64,000 bases of DNA. Source: Leucobacter chromiireducens subsp. chromiireducens. GTDB taxonomy: Bacteria; Actinomycetota; Actinomycetes; Actinomycetales; Microbacteriaceae. A program made the position numbers and the translations under genes. Shown piece after piece: positions 45,442 through 55,572 of the stretch (positions are counted from its first letter, which is position 1; each line of letters opens with the position of its first letter). Location of the stretch: NCBI RefSeq assembly GCF_016758255.1, contig NZ_QYAD01000001.1:744001-808000 (forward strand), written 5' to 3'. The notes under the pieces were generated by a model. That model was not told where the DNA came from, did no database searches, and was given only the letters and a program-made list of their open reading frames with translations.

Positions 45442-46431
45442 ATGACGCCGCTGCCAGATTCCTGGGACGAGACTGATCGCCAGATCGCGGCGGTGCTGCA
45501 AATCTCTGGTCGCGCATCTTGGGGCGCGGTCGCGCGACTCCTGGAGCTGCCCGAGCGCACGGTGGCGCGCCGGGGCCAGCGACTCATCGACCTCGGGGTG
45601 ATTAAGGTCTCCACCTATCTCGATGCGACCACCGTGTACCAGGCGCGCTCGGTGGTGGTGCGTGTGCGCACCGCGGCGGGCGCCGCGCGAACGGTCGCGG
45701 CGGCGATCGCGGGGCGCGCTGATGCCTCCTCCGTCTCGGTGCTTGAGGGGGCACGGCAGGTGGTCGCGCTGCTCATCCTCTCCGAACCGGAACGGGTGGC
45801 CGATGTGCTCCTCGACGAACTCCCCGCGATACCCGGTGTGCTGGATTCTGAGGCGATGACCGTACTCCGCCCCTACCGCTCCGGCTATGACTGGATGATG
45901 ACGAATACGATCTCGCCCGAGGTGCGTGCGCAGGCGGAGGCGGAGACGCTCGCCGCGCTGCAGGAGGACGCCGAACCCGTGGCCGACCTCACGGAGCAGG
46001 ACGAGCGGCTGATCGCGCTGCTCGCCGAGGATGGCCGGATGCCGGCCACGCGCCTCGCGGAGCGGCTGGACGCGAAAACCGGAGTCGTGCGCCGCCGGGT
46101 GGAACAGCTCATTGCCACCGGCACGCTGCGCGTGCGCGCCGAAGTGCTTCCCGGGGTGTTCGGGCTGCGCGTGGAGGCAATGGTCTGGCTGCGCGTGCCG
46201 CCCGGGCGGGTGGACGATGTGGGCCGGCGGCTCGCCGCCTCGGGGGAGGTGCGCTTCTGCTCGGCGGTGTCCGGTGAGTACCAGCTGATGGTGGACGTGC
46301 TGGCGCGGGGCGAAGAAGCGCTGCTCGAGTTCCTTGCTGGTGTTCTCCGAGAGTTCGAGGGTGCCCAGATCGGTGATCTCTCGCTGGTTCTTGCCCCCGT
46401 GCGGCGCGGGCCGCTCAGCCTCACCACTTGA
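45442..46431 (+). CDS. Lrp/AsnC-type regulator with two tandem HTH/ligand modules
   Basis: A 329-residue regulator about twice the size of a standard Lrp. Each half has a winged-helix region (DETDRQIAAVLQISGRASWGAVARLLELPERTVARRGQRL near residue 8 and TEQDERLIALLAEDGRMPATRLAERLDAKTGVVRRRVEQL near 184) and an alpha/beta sensor-like region. AAGGAG precedes the ATG. It lies upstream of, and in the same direction as, the amidotransferase/ABC cluster; an AT-rich dyad in the gap is a likely target, but this is inference. Confidence 0.88.
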   Translation: MTPLPDSWDETDRQIAAVLQISGRASWGAVARLLELPERTVARRGQRLIDLGVIKVSTYLDATTVYQARSVVVRVRTAAGAARTVAAAIAGRADASSVSVLEGARQVVALLILSEPERVADVLLDELPAIPGVLDSEAMTVLRPYRSGYDWMMTNTISPEVRAQAEAETLAALQEDAEPVADLTEQDERLIALLAEDGRMPATRLAERLDAKTGVVRRRVEQLIATGTLRVRAEVLPGVFGLRVEAMVWLRVPPGRVDDVGRRLAASGEVRFCSAVSGEYQLMVDVLARGEEALLEFLAGVLREFEGAQIGDLSLVLAPVRRGPLSLTT

Positions 46432-46472
46432 ATAGTCTGCCAATCAATTTCCAACAGAGTGAAAACTTCGAC

Positions 46473-46495
46473 ATTGTAAATTCATAATTTGCAAT
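46473..46495. promoter_or_regulatory. AT-rich dyad (candidate operator) before the amidotransferase gene
   Basis: ATTGTAAATT (46473-46482), CAT, AATTTGCAAT (46486-46495): nine of ten arm positions match. It lies in a strikingly AT-rich stretch (46432-46500) and overlaps the CATAAT -10 (46483-46488). Confidence 0.6.
46483..46488 (+). promoter_or_regulatory. -10 of the amidotransferase/ABC cluster
   Basis: CATAAT lies at the centre of the AT-rich dyad. No strong -35 is visible. Start of transcription is predicted near 46495. Confidence 0.5.
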
Positions 46496-46501
46496 TCTCG
46501 G

Positions 46502-46536
46502 CCAATCGTGATGAGATGCTCTCAGTCAACGATTGG
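46502..46536. repeat. CCAATCGT / ACGATTGG inverted repeat
   Basis: Perfect 8-bp arms (46502-46509 and 46529-46536) with a 19-bp spacer, just downstream of the AT-rich dyad and overlapping possible start codons of the amidotransferase gene. It may be a second regulator site. Confidence 0.4.
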
Positions 46537-47358
46537 TCAACAATGCCCACTTCTTCGCACTCCCTCTCCAGCCGGGATCAGGCAGCACTCGCAGCTGAGC
46601 GCGCCCCGATCATCGGCATCACGGTGTGGCGCCGTACCCTTCCGACCTACCTCGGCGAGCGCACGGATCTCTTCACTCTCGGAACCGAGTACGCGGCGCG
46701 CGTCGCCGCGGCCGGCGGCGTCCCGCTGCTGCTCGCTCCCGTGGCGGATGAGCACGTGCCCGCACTCCTGTCGCGCATCGACGGCCTCCTGCTGTCCGGC
46801 GGTCAGGACCTCACCCGCGAGCTGCGCGGCCTCAAGCCGAGCGCGGTGGAGGCCGCCGACACCGATCCCGAGCGAGACGCGTTCGAGCGGGCCCTGCTGC
46901 TCGGTGCTCAGGAGCGAGAGCTGCCAGTCCTTGGCATCTGTCGCGGCCTGCAGCTGACGAACGTGGTGCTCGGCGGCACACTCATCGAAGACATTCCGCG
47001 CACAGCGGTGCACCCCGCGCAGGACACTCCCGAGGCGTTCCTCGGGGACCGTCACGAGGTTACCTTCGCCGCGGGGAGCGCCCTCGCCGCCGTGTACGGC
47101 ACGGCGTCGCGCGAGGTGAACACGATCCACCACCAGGCAATCGACGCGGTTGCGGATGGCCTGGTGGTCAGCGCCCATGCCGCAGACGGCATTGCCGAGG
47201 CCGCCGAGTCGACGTCTGACGCCTGGCCGTTTCTCGGGGTGCAGTGGCACCCCGAGAAATTGACCGCGCCGGACGAGGTCGCCGCAGAGGCGCAGCTCTT
47301 CACCGGCTTCGTGGCAACCGCCACCGCATTCGCTGGGCGGACGCACCCCGCCGCCTAG
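46516..47358 (+). CDS. Gamma-glutamyl-gamma-aminobutyrate hydrolase-like class I glutamine amidotransferase
   Basis: A protein of about 280 residues, peptidase C26/PuuD-like. The nucleophile Cys is in LGICRGLQLTNVVLGGTL (near residue 141), with HHQAID (near 205) and QWHPE (near 242) giving the His and Glu of the triad. PuuD-type enzymes cleave gamma-glutamyl-polyamine or gamma-glutamyl-GABA products. The start is unsure: TTG 46489, ATG 46516 and ATG 46543 are in frame; 46516 is chosen for position relative to the -10. It leads into a polyamine-type importer, which fits such a role; no PuuA-like ligase is in the window. Confidence 0.85.
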   Translation: MLSVNDWSTMPTSSHSLSSRDQAALAAERAPIIGITVWRRTLPTYLGERTDLFTLGTEYAARVAAAGGVPLLLAPVADEHVPALLSRIDGLLLSGGQDLTRELRGLKPSAVEAADTDPERDAFERALLLGAQERELPVLGICRGLQLTNVVLGGTLIEDIPRTAVHPAQDTPEAFLGDRHEVTFAAGSALAAVYGTASREVNTIHHQAIDAVADGLVVSAHAADGIAEAAESTSDAWPFLGVQWHPEKLTAPDEVAAEAQLFTGFVATATAFAGRTHPAA

Positions 47359-47398
47359 CCCCGCACACTTCCCCTCCCACAACACGAGAAAGAACAGA

Positions 47399-47869
47399 AT
47401 GACGAAGCAGATCTCCCTCACCTTCCCCAACGGCGCGAAGGCCATCGCAGAGCTCAACCTGGACAACGCGCCCGTCACCGCGCAGACGATCTGGGACGCG
47501 CTCGAGCAGCCCGTCGAGGTGCTCGCGGTGCACGCCGCCTTTGCGGGCCCCGAGATCATGACCGGTCTGCCCGAGTCGGCACAGAACTTTGACCCTGAGT
47601 CGATCCCGGTCGAGAACCAGACCTGTTTCCCCGCCGCGGGTGACCTGCTCTGGTACTATCAGGCTCCCAACCAGATGAAGAACATGTCCGAGGATCTCTG
47701 GGAGATCGGCGTGTTCTACGGCGACGGCGGCCGCATCTTCGGCCCGCTCGGCTGGACGCCCTGCAACATCTTCGCCTCGATCACCGAGGGCCTCGATGAG
47801 TTCGCAGCCGCGTGCGCGAACACCCGCATCGACGGCGCCAAGACGATCACCATTGCCCGCGTGAACTAA
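47399..47869 (+). CDS. DUF3830 family protein (cyclophilin-like fold)
   Basis: A 156-residue soluble protein. KQISLTFPNGAKAIAELNLDNAPVTAQTIWDAL opens like DUF3830, with PVENQTCFPAAGDLLWYYQAP in the middle and ISTDLWEIG-like ...EDLWEIGVFYGDGGRIFGPLGWTPCNIFA near residue 96. DUF3830 genes commonly travel with ABC importers and amidases; the biochemical role is unknown. It lies 40 nt after the amidotransferase gene and 39 nt before the solute-binding gene. Confidence 0.82.
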   Translation: MTKQISLTFPNGAKAIAELNLDNAPVTAQTIWDALEQPVEVLAVHAAFAGPEIMTGLPESAQNFDPESIPVENQTCFPAAGDLLWYYQAPNQMKNMSEDLWEIGVFYGDGGRIFGPLGWTPCNIFASITEGLDEFAAACANTRIDGAKTITIARVN

Positions 47870-47908
47870 CCACGCACCACCCCACCCTCAGTTCGAAAGA
47901 AGTCAGTC

Positions 47909-48988
47909 ATGAAAAAAGCAGTGTCGCTTATCGCGATGGCCGGTGCCGTCGCTCTGGCCCTCACGGGTTGCTCCTCCGGGTCCGCCCCGGAGAGCGGTTC
48001 GAAGGACCAGCCCTTCGCTGGCCAGACCATCGTCGTCAATTCCTTCGGGGGCGACTACGAGGCCACGCTTCAGGAAGCGGTAATCAAGCCGTTCGAGGCA
48101 GAGACCGGAGCCAAGGTCGAGGTGGTGACTGCGTACAGCGCTGACGCGCTCGCGCAGCTCACGGCGCAGAAGGGCAAGCCGCAGCTGGACGTCGTGACGT
48201 TCTCGGGTGGCCAGGAGGTCGTTGCGGCGGCCGATGGGCTGCTCGCTCCGATCGCGGAGGCGGACATTGAGGGTGCCGCGGACCTCGTTCCCACCGCGCT
48301 TGACGGCGTGAAGCGCGGTGAGGGCGAGGGCCCCGTGATCCAGATTGCTCCGATGGGGCTCATCTACCTGAAGGATCAGGTGAAGGACGCTCCCACCTCG
48401 TGGGACGCGGTGCTTGACCCGAAGTTTGCCGGCCACGTTGCCCTCACCGACTTCTCGAACTCCTACGGCCTGCTCACCTTCCTCGCGATGAACGCGAAGC
48501 TTGGCGGCAGCACGGATGACGTGCAGCCCGGCCTCGACGCAGTCGGTGGCCTCCTCGCGAAGAACGACGCCGTCGTGACCGCGACGAGCCCCGAGATCCA
48601 GCAGGCATTCACCCAGCGCGACATCTGGCTGGCGCCCTACGCGCAGGACTACGCCTACACGCTCACGAAGGCCGGCCTGAACGTCGGCTTCACGGTGCCC
48701 GAGAACAGCCCCGCCTCGTACATCACGGCGAACGTCGTTGCAGGAACCGGCAAGGAAGACCTCGCGACCGCGTTCGTGAACTACCAGCTGCGCCCCGAGG
48801 TGCAGCTTGCCTGGGCAGACGCGCTCCGCTACTCGCCCACGAACATGACGGTGGAGATCCCCGCCGAGTTCGCGGAAGAGGTCATCGCGGGTGAGGGCCT
48901 CACCGGGCTCGTCCGCTTCGACCCGACCGAGATCGACGCGAAGCGCGCCGAGTGGGTCAAGGCCTGGAACGCACTCGTCGCCTCATGA
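47909..48988 (+). CDS. ABC transporter substrate-binding lipoprotein, spermidine/putrescine (PotD) type
   Basis: A 359-residue lipoprotein. The signal peptide ends in the lipobox LALTGC with Cys21 to be lipidated. The mature part begins SFGGDYEATLQEAVIKPFEAETGAKVEVV, and DVVTFSGGQEVVAAADGLLAPI, PTSWDAVLDPKFAGHVAL and AYTLTKAGLNVGFTVPENS fit cluster-D binding proteins for polyamines or related cations. The exact ligand is not shown by sequence. It overlaps the first permease by 4 nt. Confidence 0.9.
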   Translation: MKKAVSLIAMAGAVALALTGCSSGSAPESGSKDQPFAGQTIVVNSFGGDYEATLQEAVIKPFEAETGAKVEVVTAYSADALAQLTAQKGKPQLDVVTFSGGQEVVAAADGLLAPIAEADIEGAADLVPTALDGVKRGEGEGPVIQIAPMGLIYLKDQVKDAPTSWDAVLDPKFAGHVALTDFSNSYGLLTFLAMNAKLGGSTDDVQPGLDAVGGLLAKNDAVVTATSPEIQQAFTQRDIWLAPYAQDYAYTLTKAGLNVGFTVPENSPASYITANVVAGTGKEDLATAFVNYQLRPEVQLAWADALRYSPTNMTVEIPAEFAEEVIAGEGLTGLVRFDPTEIDAKRAEWVKAWNALVAS

Positions 48989-49854
48989 CCCAGCCGCTTC
49001 ATCTCGCATCGCGCTCCAGCCGCGGACGTCAGCGTCCGTGGCTGGAGCCGCTGCTCCTGCTCGCTCCCGCGATCGTGCTCATGCTCATCGGCTTCTTCTT
49101 GCCGGTGCTGCAAATGCTGCTCTCCTCCGTGACGAGCGTGCAGGGCGTCGCGGGATTCTCCCTCGGCAACTACGCCGAGGTCTTCCAGAGCGACTACTAC
49201 CTGTCGGCGATGGGACGCTCTCTTCGCCTGTCGCTCATCCAGACCGCGATCACCCTGGTGCTCGCGCTGCCGCTGTCCTACCTCATGACGCGCGTCTCCG
49301 GCCGCGTCTCGAGCATCCTGATGGCCGTGATCATCCTCCCGCTCATGACGAGCGTCGTGGTGCGCACCTTCGGCTGGGTCGTGCTACTCGCGCCCAACAG
49401 CTGGCTCGGCCAGTTCGCAAAGAGCCTTGATCCTGTTGCGTACGGGCAGGGGCTGCTCGGAACCGAGGCCGGCATCGTCATCTCGATGGTGCAGGTGCTG
49501 CTGCCGTTCGCCGTGCTCACGCTGTACGGCGTGATGCAATCGATTGATCCCAAGCTCGAAGAAGCCGCGCGCACGATGGGAGCTGGATTCCTCCGCACCC
49601 TCCGCACGGTCGTCTTCCCCCTGTCGCTTCCCGGCCTGGTTGCGGGCGCCACCCTGGTGTTCGCGCTCTCGGTCAGCTCATTCATCACCCCGCGCCTCGT
49701 GGGTGGCTCGCGCCTCCCGGTACTTGCCGGCACGATCTACAACGACGCGACGGTGAACCTCGACTGGCCCTTTGCTGCGGCGCAGTCGACCCTGCTCTTC
49801 CTTGCGGTCGTGATGCTGATCTTCGCGACCTCCCGCATCGGATCGAGGAAATAA
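48985..49854 (+). CDS. ABC transporter permease, PotB type
   Basis: A 289-residue permease with six membrane helices. WLEPLLLLAPAIVLMLIGFFLPVLQML forms the first; the EAA loop that docks the ATPase reads EEAARTMGAGFLRTLRTVVFPLSLPGL (near residues 192-218). The ATG at 48985 overlaps the binding-protein stop. With the next gene it forms a heterodimeric channel. Confidence 0.92.
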   Translation: MTQPLHLASRSSRGRQRPWLEPLLLLAPAIVLMLIGFFLPVLQMLLSSVTSVQGVAGFSLGNYAEVFQSDYYLSAMGRSLRLSLIQTAITLVLALPLSYLMTRVSGRVSSILMAVIILPLMTSVVVRTFGWVVLLAPNSWLGQFAKSLDPVAYGQGLLGTEAGIVISMVQVLLPFAVLTLYGVMQSIDPKLEEAARTMGAGFLRTLRTVVFPLSLPGLVAGATLVFALSVSSFITPRLVGGSRLPVLAGTIYNDATVNLDWPFAAAQSTLLFLAVVMLIFATSRIGSRK

Positions 49855-49856
49855 TC

Positions 49857-50657
49857 ATGGTCAAAGCCGTACCCGGCTGGATCCGCGCGGTCGCGGTCCT
49901 GCTCGCCGTCGCGATCGGCGCGTACATGCTGCTGCCCATCATCGTGGTGGCCATCTCCTCCGTGAACTCGGAGCGCTTCCTGAGCTTCCCACCCAAGGGC
50001 TTCAGCCTGCAGTGGTACGAGATGGTGCTCACGACGGACACCTACCTGCAGCCCTTCCTGACGAGCCTGTGGATCGGCCTCCTCGTTACCGCGGTTGCTG
50101 TGGTTGTGGGCACGGCCGCGTCGATCGCGCTGACCCGCTTCCAGATTCCTGGCTCGCAAGCGATCCTGAGCTTCCTCATGGCGCCCATCATCGTGCCGAG
50201 CATCATTCTCGGCATCGCGCTGCTTGCGTTCCTCTCCGTCTACGCGGGAGGCGCCTCGCTCGGGGGCATCATCATCGGCCACATCGTGCTGGCGATCCCG
50301 TACGTCGTGCGCACCGTATCCGGTGTGCTGCTCCAGCAGGATCGCTTCACCGAGGAAGCCGCGCGCACCATGGGTGCGAACTGGTGGCAGCGCTACCTGC
50401 TGGTGCTCCTTCCGATGTGCAAGTCCGGCATTTTCGCCGGCGCGTTCTTCGCATTCAACATCTCCTTCGACGACGCGGTGGTCGCACTCTTCCTGCGCAG
50501 CCCCTCCGTTGAAACCCTCCCGCTCGCGATCTATGGCCGACTGGAGTTCAGCCCGGACCCGTCGGTCGCCGCGGTCTCCACCCTGATGGTGCTCGTCACC
50601 GTTCTCGTGCTCATCGGTTTCGAGCGCACCCTCGGACTTGGAAAGGTAATGGCCTAA
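49857..50657 (+). CDS. ABC transporter permease, PotC type
   Basis: A 266-residue permease with six helices. The EAA loop is EEAARTMGANWWQRYLLVLLPMCKSGI (near residues 165-192), and AFFAFNISFDDAVVALFLRSPSVETLPLAIY is typical PotC. It starts 2 nt after the first permease and shares a base with the ATPase start. Confidence 0.92.
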   Translation: MVKAVPGWIRAVAVLLAVAIGAYMLLPIIVVAISSVNSERFLSFPPKGFSLQWYEMVLTTDTYLQPFLTSLWIGLLVTAVAVVVGTAASIALTRFQIPGSQAILSFLMAPIIVPSIILGIALLAFLSVYAGGASLGGIIIGHIVLAIPYVVRTVSGVLLQQDRFTEEAARTMGANWWQRYLLVLLPMCKSGIFAGAFFAFNISFDDAVVALFLRSPSVETLPLAIYGRLEFSPDPSVAAVSTLMVLVTVLVLIGFERTLGLGKVMA

Positions 50658-51712
50658 TGGCTGATCTCGTCATCTCCGGGCTGCGGAAAGAGTTCGGCTC
50701 CTCCGTTGCCCTGTCAGAAATCTCACTGGACGTCGCCTCCGGCACGTTCATGTCGCTGCTCGGCCCGTCGGGCTGCGGCAAGTCCACACTGCTGCGCTGC
50801 ATCGCGGGGCTCGAGACTGTGACGCGCGGCTCGATCCACATTGGCGCCGAGAACGTCACCGCGCTGCCGCCCGAGAAGCGACGCCTCGGCATGATGTTCC
50901 AGTCGTACGCGCTCTTCCCGCACATGTCGGTACTCGAGAACGTACGCTTCCCGCTCCGCATGGCGGGGGAGGGATCGAAGGCAGAGCAGCTGGAGCGTGC
51001 GGCCCATGCGCTCGAGCGCGTGCAGATGGGGCACCTTGCCGGGCGGAAGCCGCGTCAGCTCTCCGGCGGTCAGCAGCAGCGAGTTGCCCTGGCGCGTGCG
51101 ATCGTGTCGCAGCCGCGCGTGCTGCTGCTCGACGAGCCGCTCTCCAACCTCGACGCGCGGCTGCGCGAAGACATGCAGATCGAGCTGCTCGAGCTGCACC
51201 GCGAGCTCGGGCTCACCACGGTCTTCGTGACGCACGACCAGGATGAGGCGATGAGCCTCTCCGACCTCGTCGTGCTGATGAACGTCGGTCGCGTGCAGCA
51301 GCAGGGTCGCCCCGAAGAGATCTACGGCGCGCCGAGCACGGTGTTCGCCGCGGACTTCCTGGGAGCCGCGAACCTGCTGCCCGGCACCGTGACCGCGCAG
51401 GGCACCGTGCAGCTCGCGGGCGGCCACGAGGTACCGGTCCCGCCGCACACGCTGGCGATCGGCGCAGACGCTGTGGTGGGTCTCCGCCAGGAAGACCTCC
51501 GCCTCGAGGCTGGCGCCGATGATGATGCAGTACTGCCCGTCGAGGTCGTCGCTCCGGTGTTCCGCGGCTCGGAGGTGCAGTACGTCGTGGACTACGGTGA
51601 GCAGCGACTGCGTCTGATCGCGGACAAGCGCGGCGCGGTGATGCCCGCCGGGCCCGCACGCCTCAGCTGGCGCGTCGCAGACTCCTTCGTGCTCGACCCG
51701 GCGGACGTGTAA
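50657..51712 (+). CDS. ABC transporter ATPase, PotA type
   Basis: A 351-residue ATPase. Walker A GPSGCGKSTLL (near residues 36-46), Q-loop FQSYALFPHMSVLENV, signature LSGGQQQRVALARAI (near 134-148) and Walker B VLLLDEPLSNLD (near 153-164) are intact. The C-terminal third is the TOBE regulatory domain (VVGLRQEDLRLEA and VVAPVFRGSEVQYVVDYG). It completes an importer operon, with all components present. Confidence 0.93.
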   Translation: MADLVISGLRKEFGSSVALSEISLDVASGTFMSLLGPSGCGKSTLLRCIAGLETVTRGSIHIGAENVTALPPEKRRLGMMFQSYALFPHMSVLENVRFPLRMAGEGSKAEQLERAAHALERVQMGHLAGRKPRQLSGGQQQRVALARAIVSQPRVLLLDEPLSNLDARLREDMQIELLELHRELGLTTVFVTHDQDEAMSLSDLVVLMNVGRVQQQGRPEEIYGAPSTVFAADFLGAANLLPGTVTAQGTVQLAGGHEVPVPPHTLAIGADAVVGLRQEDLRLEAGADDDAVLPVEVVAPVFRGSEVQYVVDYGEQRLRLIADKRGAVMPAGPARLSWRVADSFVLDPADV

Positions 51713-51767
51713 CCGCCTGCTTCGCACGCCGCACCACCCCGCGTGGGGCGCCGAGGCGCCGCACGCA

Positions 51768-51804
51768 CCGAGGCCCGGGAATATCACCCGGGCTTCGGTC
51801 GTTT
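51768..51804 (+). terminator. Intrinsic terminator after the ABC importer
   Basis: A 12-bp stem (51768-51779 with 51787-51798, one G-T wobble) followed by TCGTTT. The weak T tract lowers confidence. Confidence 0.7.
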
Positions 51805-51867
51805 ACGATGGAACAAGCGACCCACCACCCACGGGCCTGCTGAGGACGTCCGCATCAATACCAGTAA

Positions 51868-53379
<1,512 letters not shown>

Positions 53380-53399
53380 GCCCGCCGCACTGGGTCCCC

Positions 53400-53438
53400 G
53401 GGGCGCCGCAGACTTCGGTCGGCGGCGCCCCGCGGCGT
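53400..53438 (+). terminator. Terminator-like hairpin between guaB and guaB3
   Basis: GGGGCGCCGC (53400-53409) pairs exactly with 53422-53431; an inner GAC-TTCG-GTC extends the stem. GCGGCGTTT follows, a short T tract. Confidence 0.7.
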
Positions 53439-53472
53439 TTCCGCGGCGGGGACACCCCCAGGCAGGGTTCGA

Positions 53473-53478
53473 TAGACT
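53473..53478 (+). promoter_or_regulatory. -10 for a leaderless guaB3 transcript
   Basis: TAGACT ends exactly 6 nt before the GTG at 53485, and no Shine-Dalgarno is seen. It follows the guaB terminator, consistent with independent transcription. Confidence 0.6.
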
Positions 53479-53484
53479 GGGCGG

Positions 53485-54606
53485 GTGAGCAACGAGATCG
53501 AGATCGGCCGCGGCAAGCGCGCACGTCGCGTGTACACCTTCGATGAGATTGGGGTGGTGCCGACGCGACGCACCCGCGACCCCGAGCTCGTCTCGACCGC
53601 CTGGTCGATCGACGCCTTCCAGTTCGAAATTCCGGTGCTCGGTGCGCCGATGGACTCGGTGATGTCGCCAGAGTCCGCGATCGCACTCGGCAAGCTCGGC
53701 GGCCTCGGCGTGCTGAACCTCGAAGGTCTCTGGACCCGGCACGAAAACCCCGAGCCGCTGCTCGCAGAGCTGGCGCAGATCACCGACGGTGTCGAGGCGG
53801 TGCACCGCATGCGCGAGCTCTACGCAGCGCCGATCCTGCCCGAGCTGATCCGCGATCGCCTCGGACAGATCCGCGAGGCCGGTGTGACGGTGGCGGGCGC
53901 CCTCTCTCCGCACCACACTGCTGAGTTCACCGATACGGTCGTGAAGGCCGGCGTCGATCTCTTCGTTATTCGTGGCAACACGGTCTCGGCAGAGCACGTT
54001 GCGCGCGAGGGCCGCGAGCCCTTGAACCTCAAGCAGTTCATCTACGAGCTCGACGTCCCCGTGATCGTGGGCGGCGCTGCGACATACCAGACTGCCCTGC
54101 ACCTCATGCGCACAGGCGCGGCGGGCGTGCTCGTCGGCTTCGGCGGGGGCGCCTCCTCGACGACGCGCGTAACGCTCGGCATTCGCGCGCCCATGGCCTC
54201 GGCAATCGCTGACGTTGCTGGCGCGCGCATGGACTACCTCGACGAGTCGGGTGGCCGCTACGTGCACGTCATCGCCGACGGCGGCCTTGGCAGCTCGGGC
54301 GACATGATCAAGGCCGTCGCCTGCGGTGCCGATGCTGTGATGCTCGGCGGTGCGCTCGCGAAGGCGACCGACGCCCCCGGTCGCGGCTGGCACTGGGGAC
54401 AGGAGGCACACCACGAGGATCTGCCCCGCGGTCGCCGCGTGGCAGTGGAGCAGGTCGCTCCGCTCACGGAGATCCTGAACGGCCCCGCAAACGTCGCAGA
54501 TGGCAGCTCGAACCTCGTCGGCGCGCTTCGCCGCGCGATGGCCACGACCGGCTACTCGGAGCTCAAGGAGTTCCAGCGGGTTGGGCTCGTCTACGCCGAG
54601 CGCTAA
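53485..54606 (+). CDS. guaB3: GuaB3-type IMP dehydrogenase-family protein
   Basis: A 373-residue barrel protein without CBS domains. RRVYTFDEIGVVPTRRTRDPE, IPVLGAPMDSVMSPESAIALGKLGGLGVLNLEGLW and YVHVIADGGLGSSGDMIKAVACGADAVMLGGALAKA are typical of the actinobacterial GuaB3 group. Where IMPDH has SICTTR, this protein has ASSTTR (near residues 222-227), so the nucleophile Cys is Ser. GuaB3 proteins are annotated as IMPDH but have been reported to act differently; the activity here is uncertain. Confidence 0.93.
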   Translation: MSNEIEIGRGKRARRVYTFDEIGVVPTRRTRDPELVSTAWSIDAFQFEIPVLGAPMDSVMSPESAIALGKLGGLGVLNLEGLWTRHENPEPLLAELAQITDGVEAVHRMRELYAAPILPELIRDRLGQIREAGVTVAGALSPHHTAEFTDTVVKAGVDLFVIRGNTVSAEHVAREGREPLNLKQFIYELDVPVIVGGAATYQTALHLMRTGAAGVLVGFGGGASSTTRVTLGIRAPMASAIADVAGARMDYLDESGGRYVHVIADGGLGSSGDMIKAVACGADAVMLGGALAKATDAPGRGWHWGQEAHHEDLPRGRRVAVEQVAPLTEILNGPANVADGSSNLVGALRRAMATTGYSELKEFQRVGLVYAER

Positions 54607-54674
54607 ACCCGAGTGCGCGCCGGCACCCCGGCGCGCACCCCGCCACCACGAACCGAGAAACGAGAAGACCTCCC

Positions 54675-55571
54675 GTGTCGACACCGTCGAAGCCCGAGTA
54701 CCTGGGGGAGCCCACCCTCGGGCAGGTGATGCGCCGGCCGTTGTGGATCCTTGCACTGCTGCTCGCGCTCGCGGTCGCTGGCGGATTCGCGTGGCTCGGC
54801 CAGTGGCAGATGAGCATCGCGGTGCGCAGCGACGACCCCGAGCTCGTCGACACGGAGACGCCCCGCACCCTCTCCGAGGTGAGCGATCTCGCGAAGGGAG
54901 TGACGGAGGACGCCGCCGGCGTGGTCGTTGACCTGAGCGGAGAGTTCGTGCCGGGCGACTCGCGCGTGGTGGCGCCACGTCAGAACGACGGCACCAACGG
55001 CGCGTGGGTCGTGGGGCACCTCGTCACCGAGGATCCGGAGCGCGCGCACCTCGCCGTCGCGATCGGCTGGGCGCCCAGCCCGGAGGCCGCCGAGGCCGCC
55101 ATCCCGCAGCTCGAAGCTGCCGCGGGCTTCGCCGCGCCGCGCGAGCTGGAGGGCCGCTACATGCCGCCCGAGGGGCCGCAGGTGCCGAAGCCTAGCGATG
55201 ACCCGCAGGCGATGCCGACGATGATCCCCGCGCACTTCGCAAACGTGTGGGCCGACGTCGACGCCCCGGTCTACTCGGGCTACCTCGTGCTGCACGAAAC
55301 GGCAGACGTCCCCGAGCTCCTCGCCGCAGCAGACCTCGATGTGGTCGACTCCGTGCCGCCGCTCCCCGCCGAGAAGGTGAACTGGCTCAACGTCTTCTAC
55401 GCGATCGAGTGGGTCGTGTTCGCTGGCTTTGCCGTCTTCTTCTGGTTCCGCCTCACCCGCGACGCCTGGGAGAAGGAGCACGAGCTGAAGGCCCTCCGGG
55501 AGGCCGCCGAGCAGGAGGCCGCGGCCGGCCCCGATCCCGAGCGAGACCTCGCAGATTCCCGCCCCGAATAG
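54675..55571 (+). CDS. SURF1-family protein (cytochrome oxidase assembly)
   Basis: A 298-residue membrane protein. An N-terminal helix (WILALLLALAVAGGFAWLGQWQ, near residues 24-45) and a C-terminal helix (NWLNVFYAIEWVVFAGFAVFFWFRL, near 236-260) bracket an extracytoplasmic domain with VVDLSGEFVPGDSRVVAPR and WVVGHLVT, the SURF1 layout. SURF1 helps assemble haem-copper oxidase. The GTG start at 54675 follows GAGAAGACCTCCC. The next gene starts 1 nt downstream. Confidence 0.88.
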   Translation: MSTPSKPEYLGEPTLGQVMRRPLWILALLLALAVAGGFAWLGQWQMSIAVRSDDPELVDTETPRTLSEVSDLAKGVTEDAAGVVVDLSGEFVPGDSRVVAPRQNDGTNGAWVVGHLVTEDPERAHLAVAIGWAPSPEAAEAAIPQLEAAAGFAAPRELEGRYMPPEGPQVPKPSDDPQAMPTMIPAHFANVWADVDAPVYSGYLVLHETADVPELLAAADLDVVDSVPPLPAEKVNWLNVFYAIEWVVFAGFAVFFWFRLTRDAWEKEHELKALREAAEQEAAAGPDPERDLADSRPE

Positions 55572-55572
55572 A

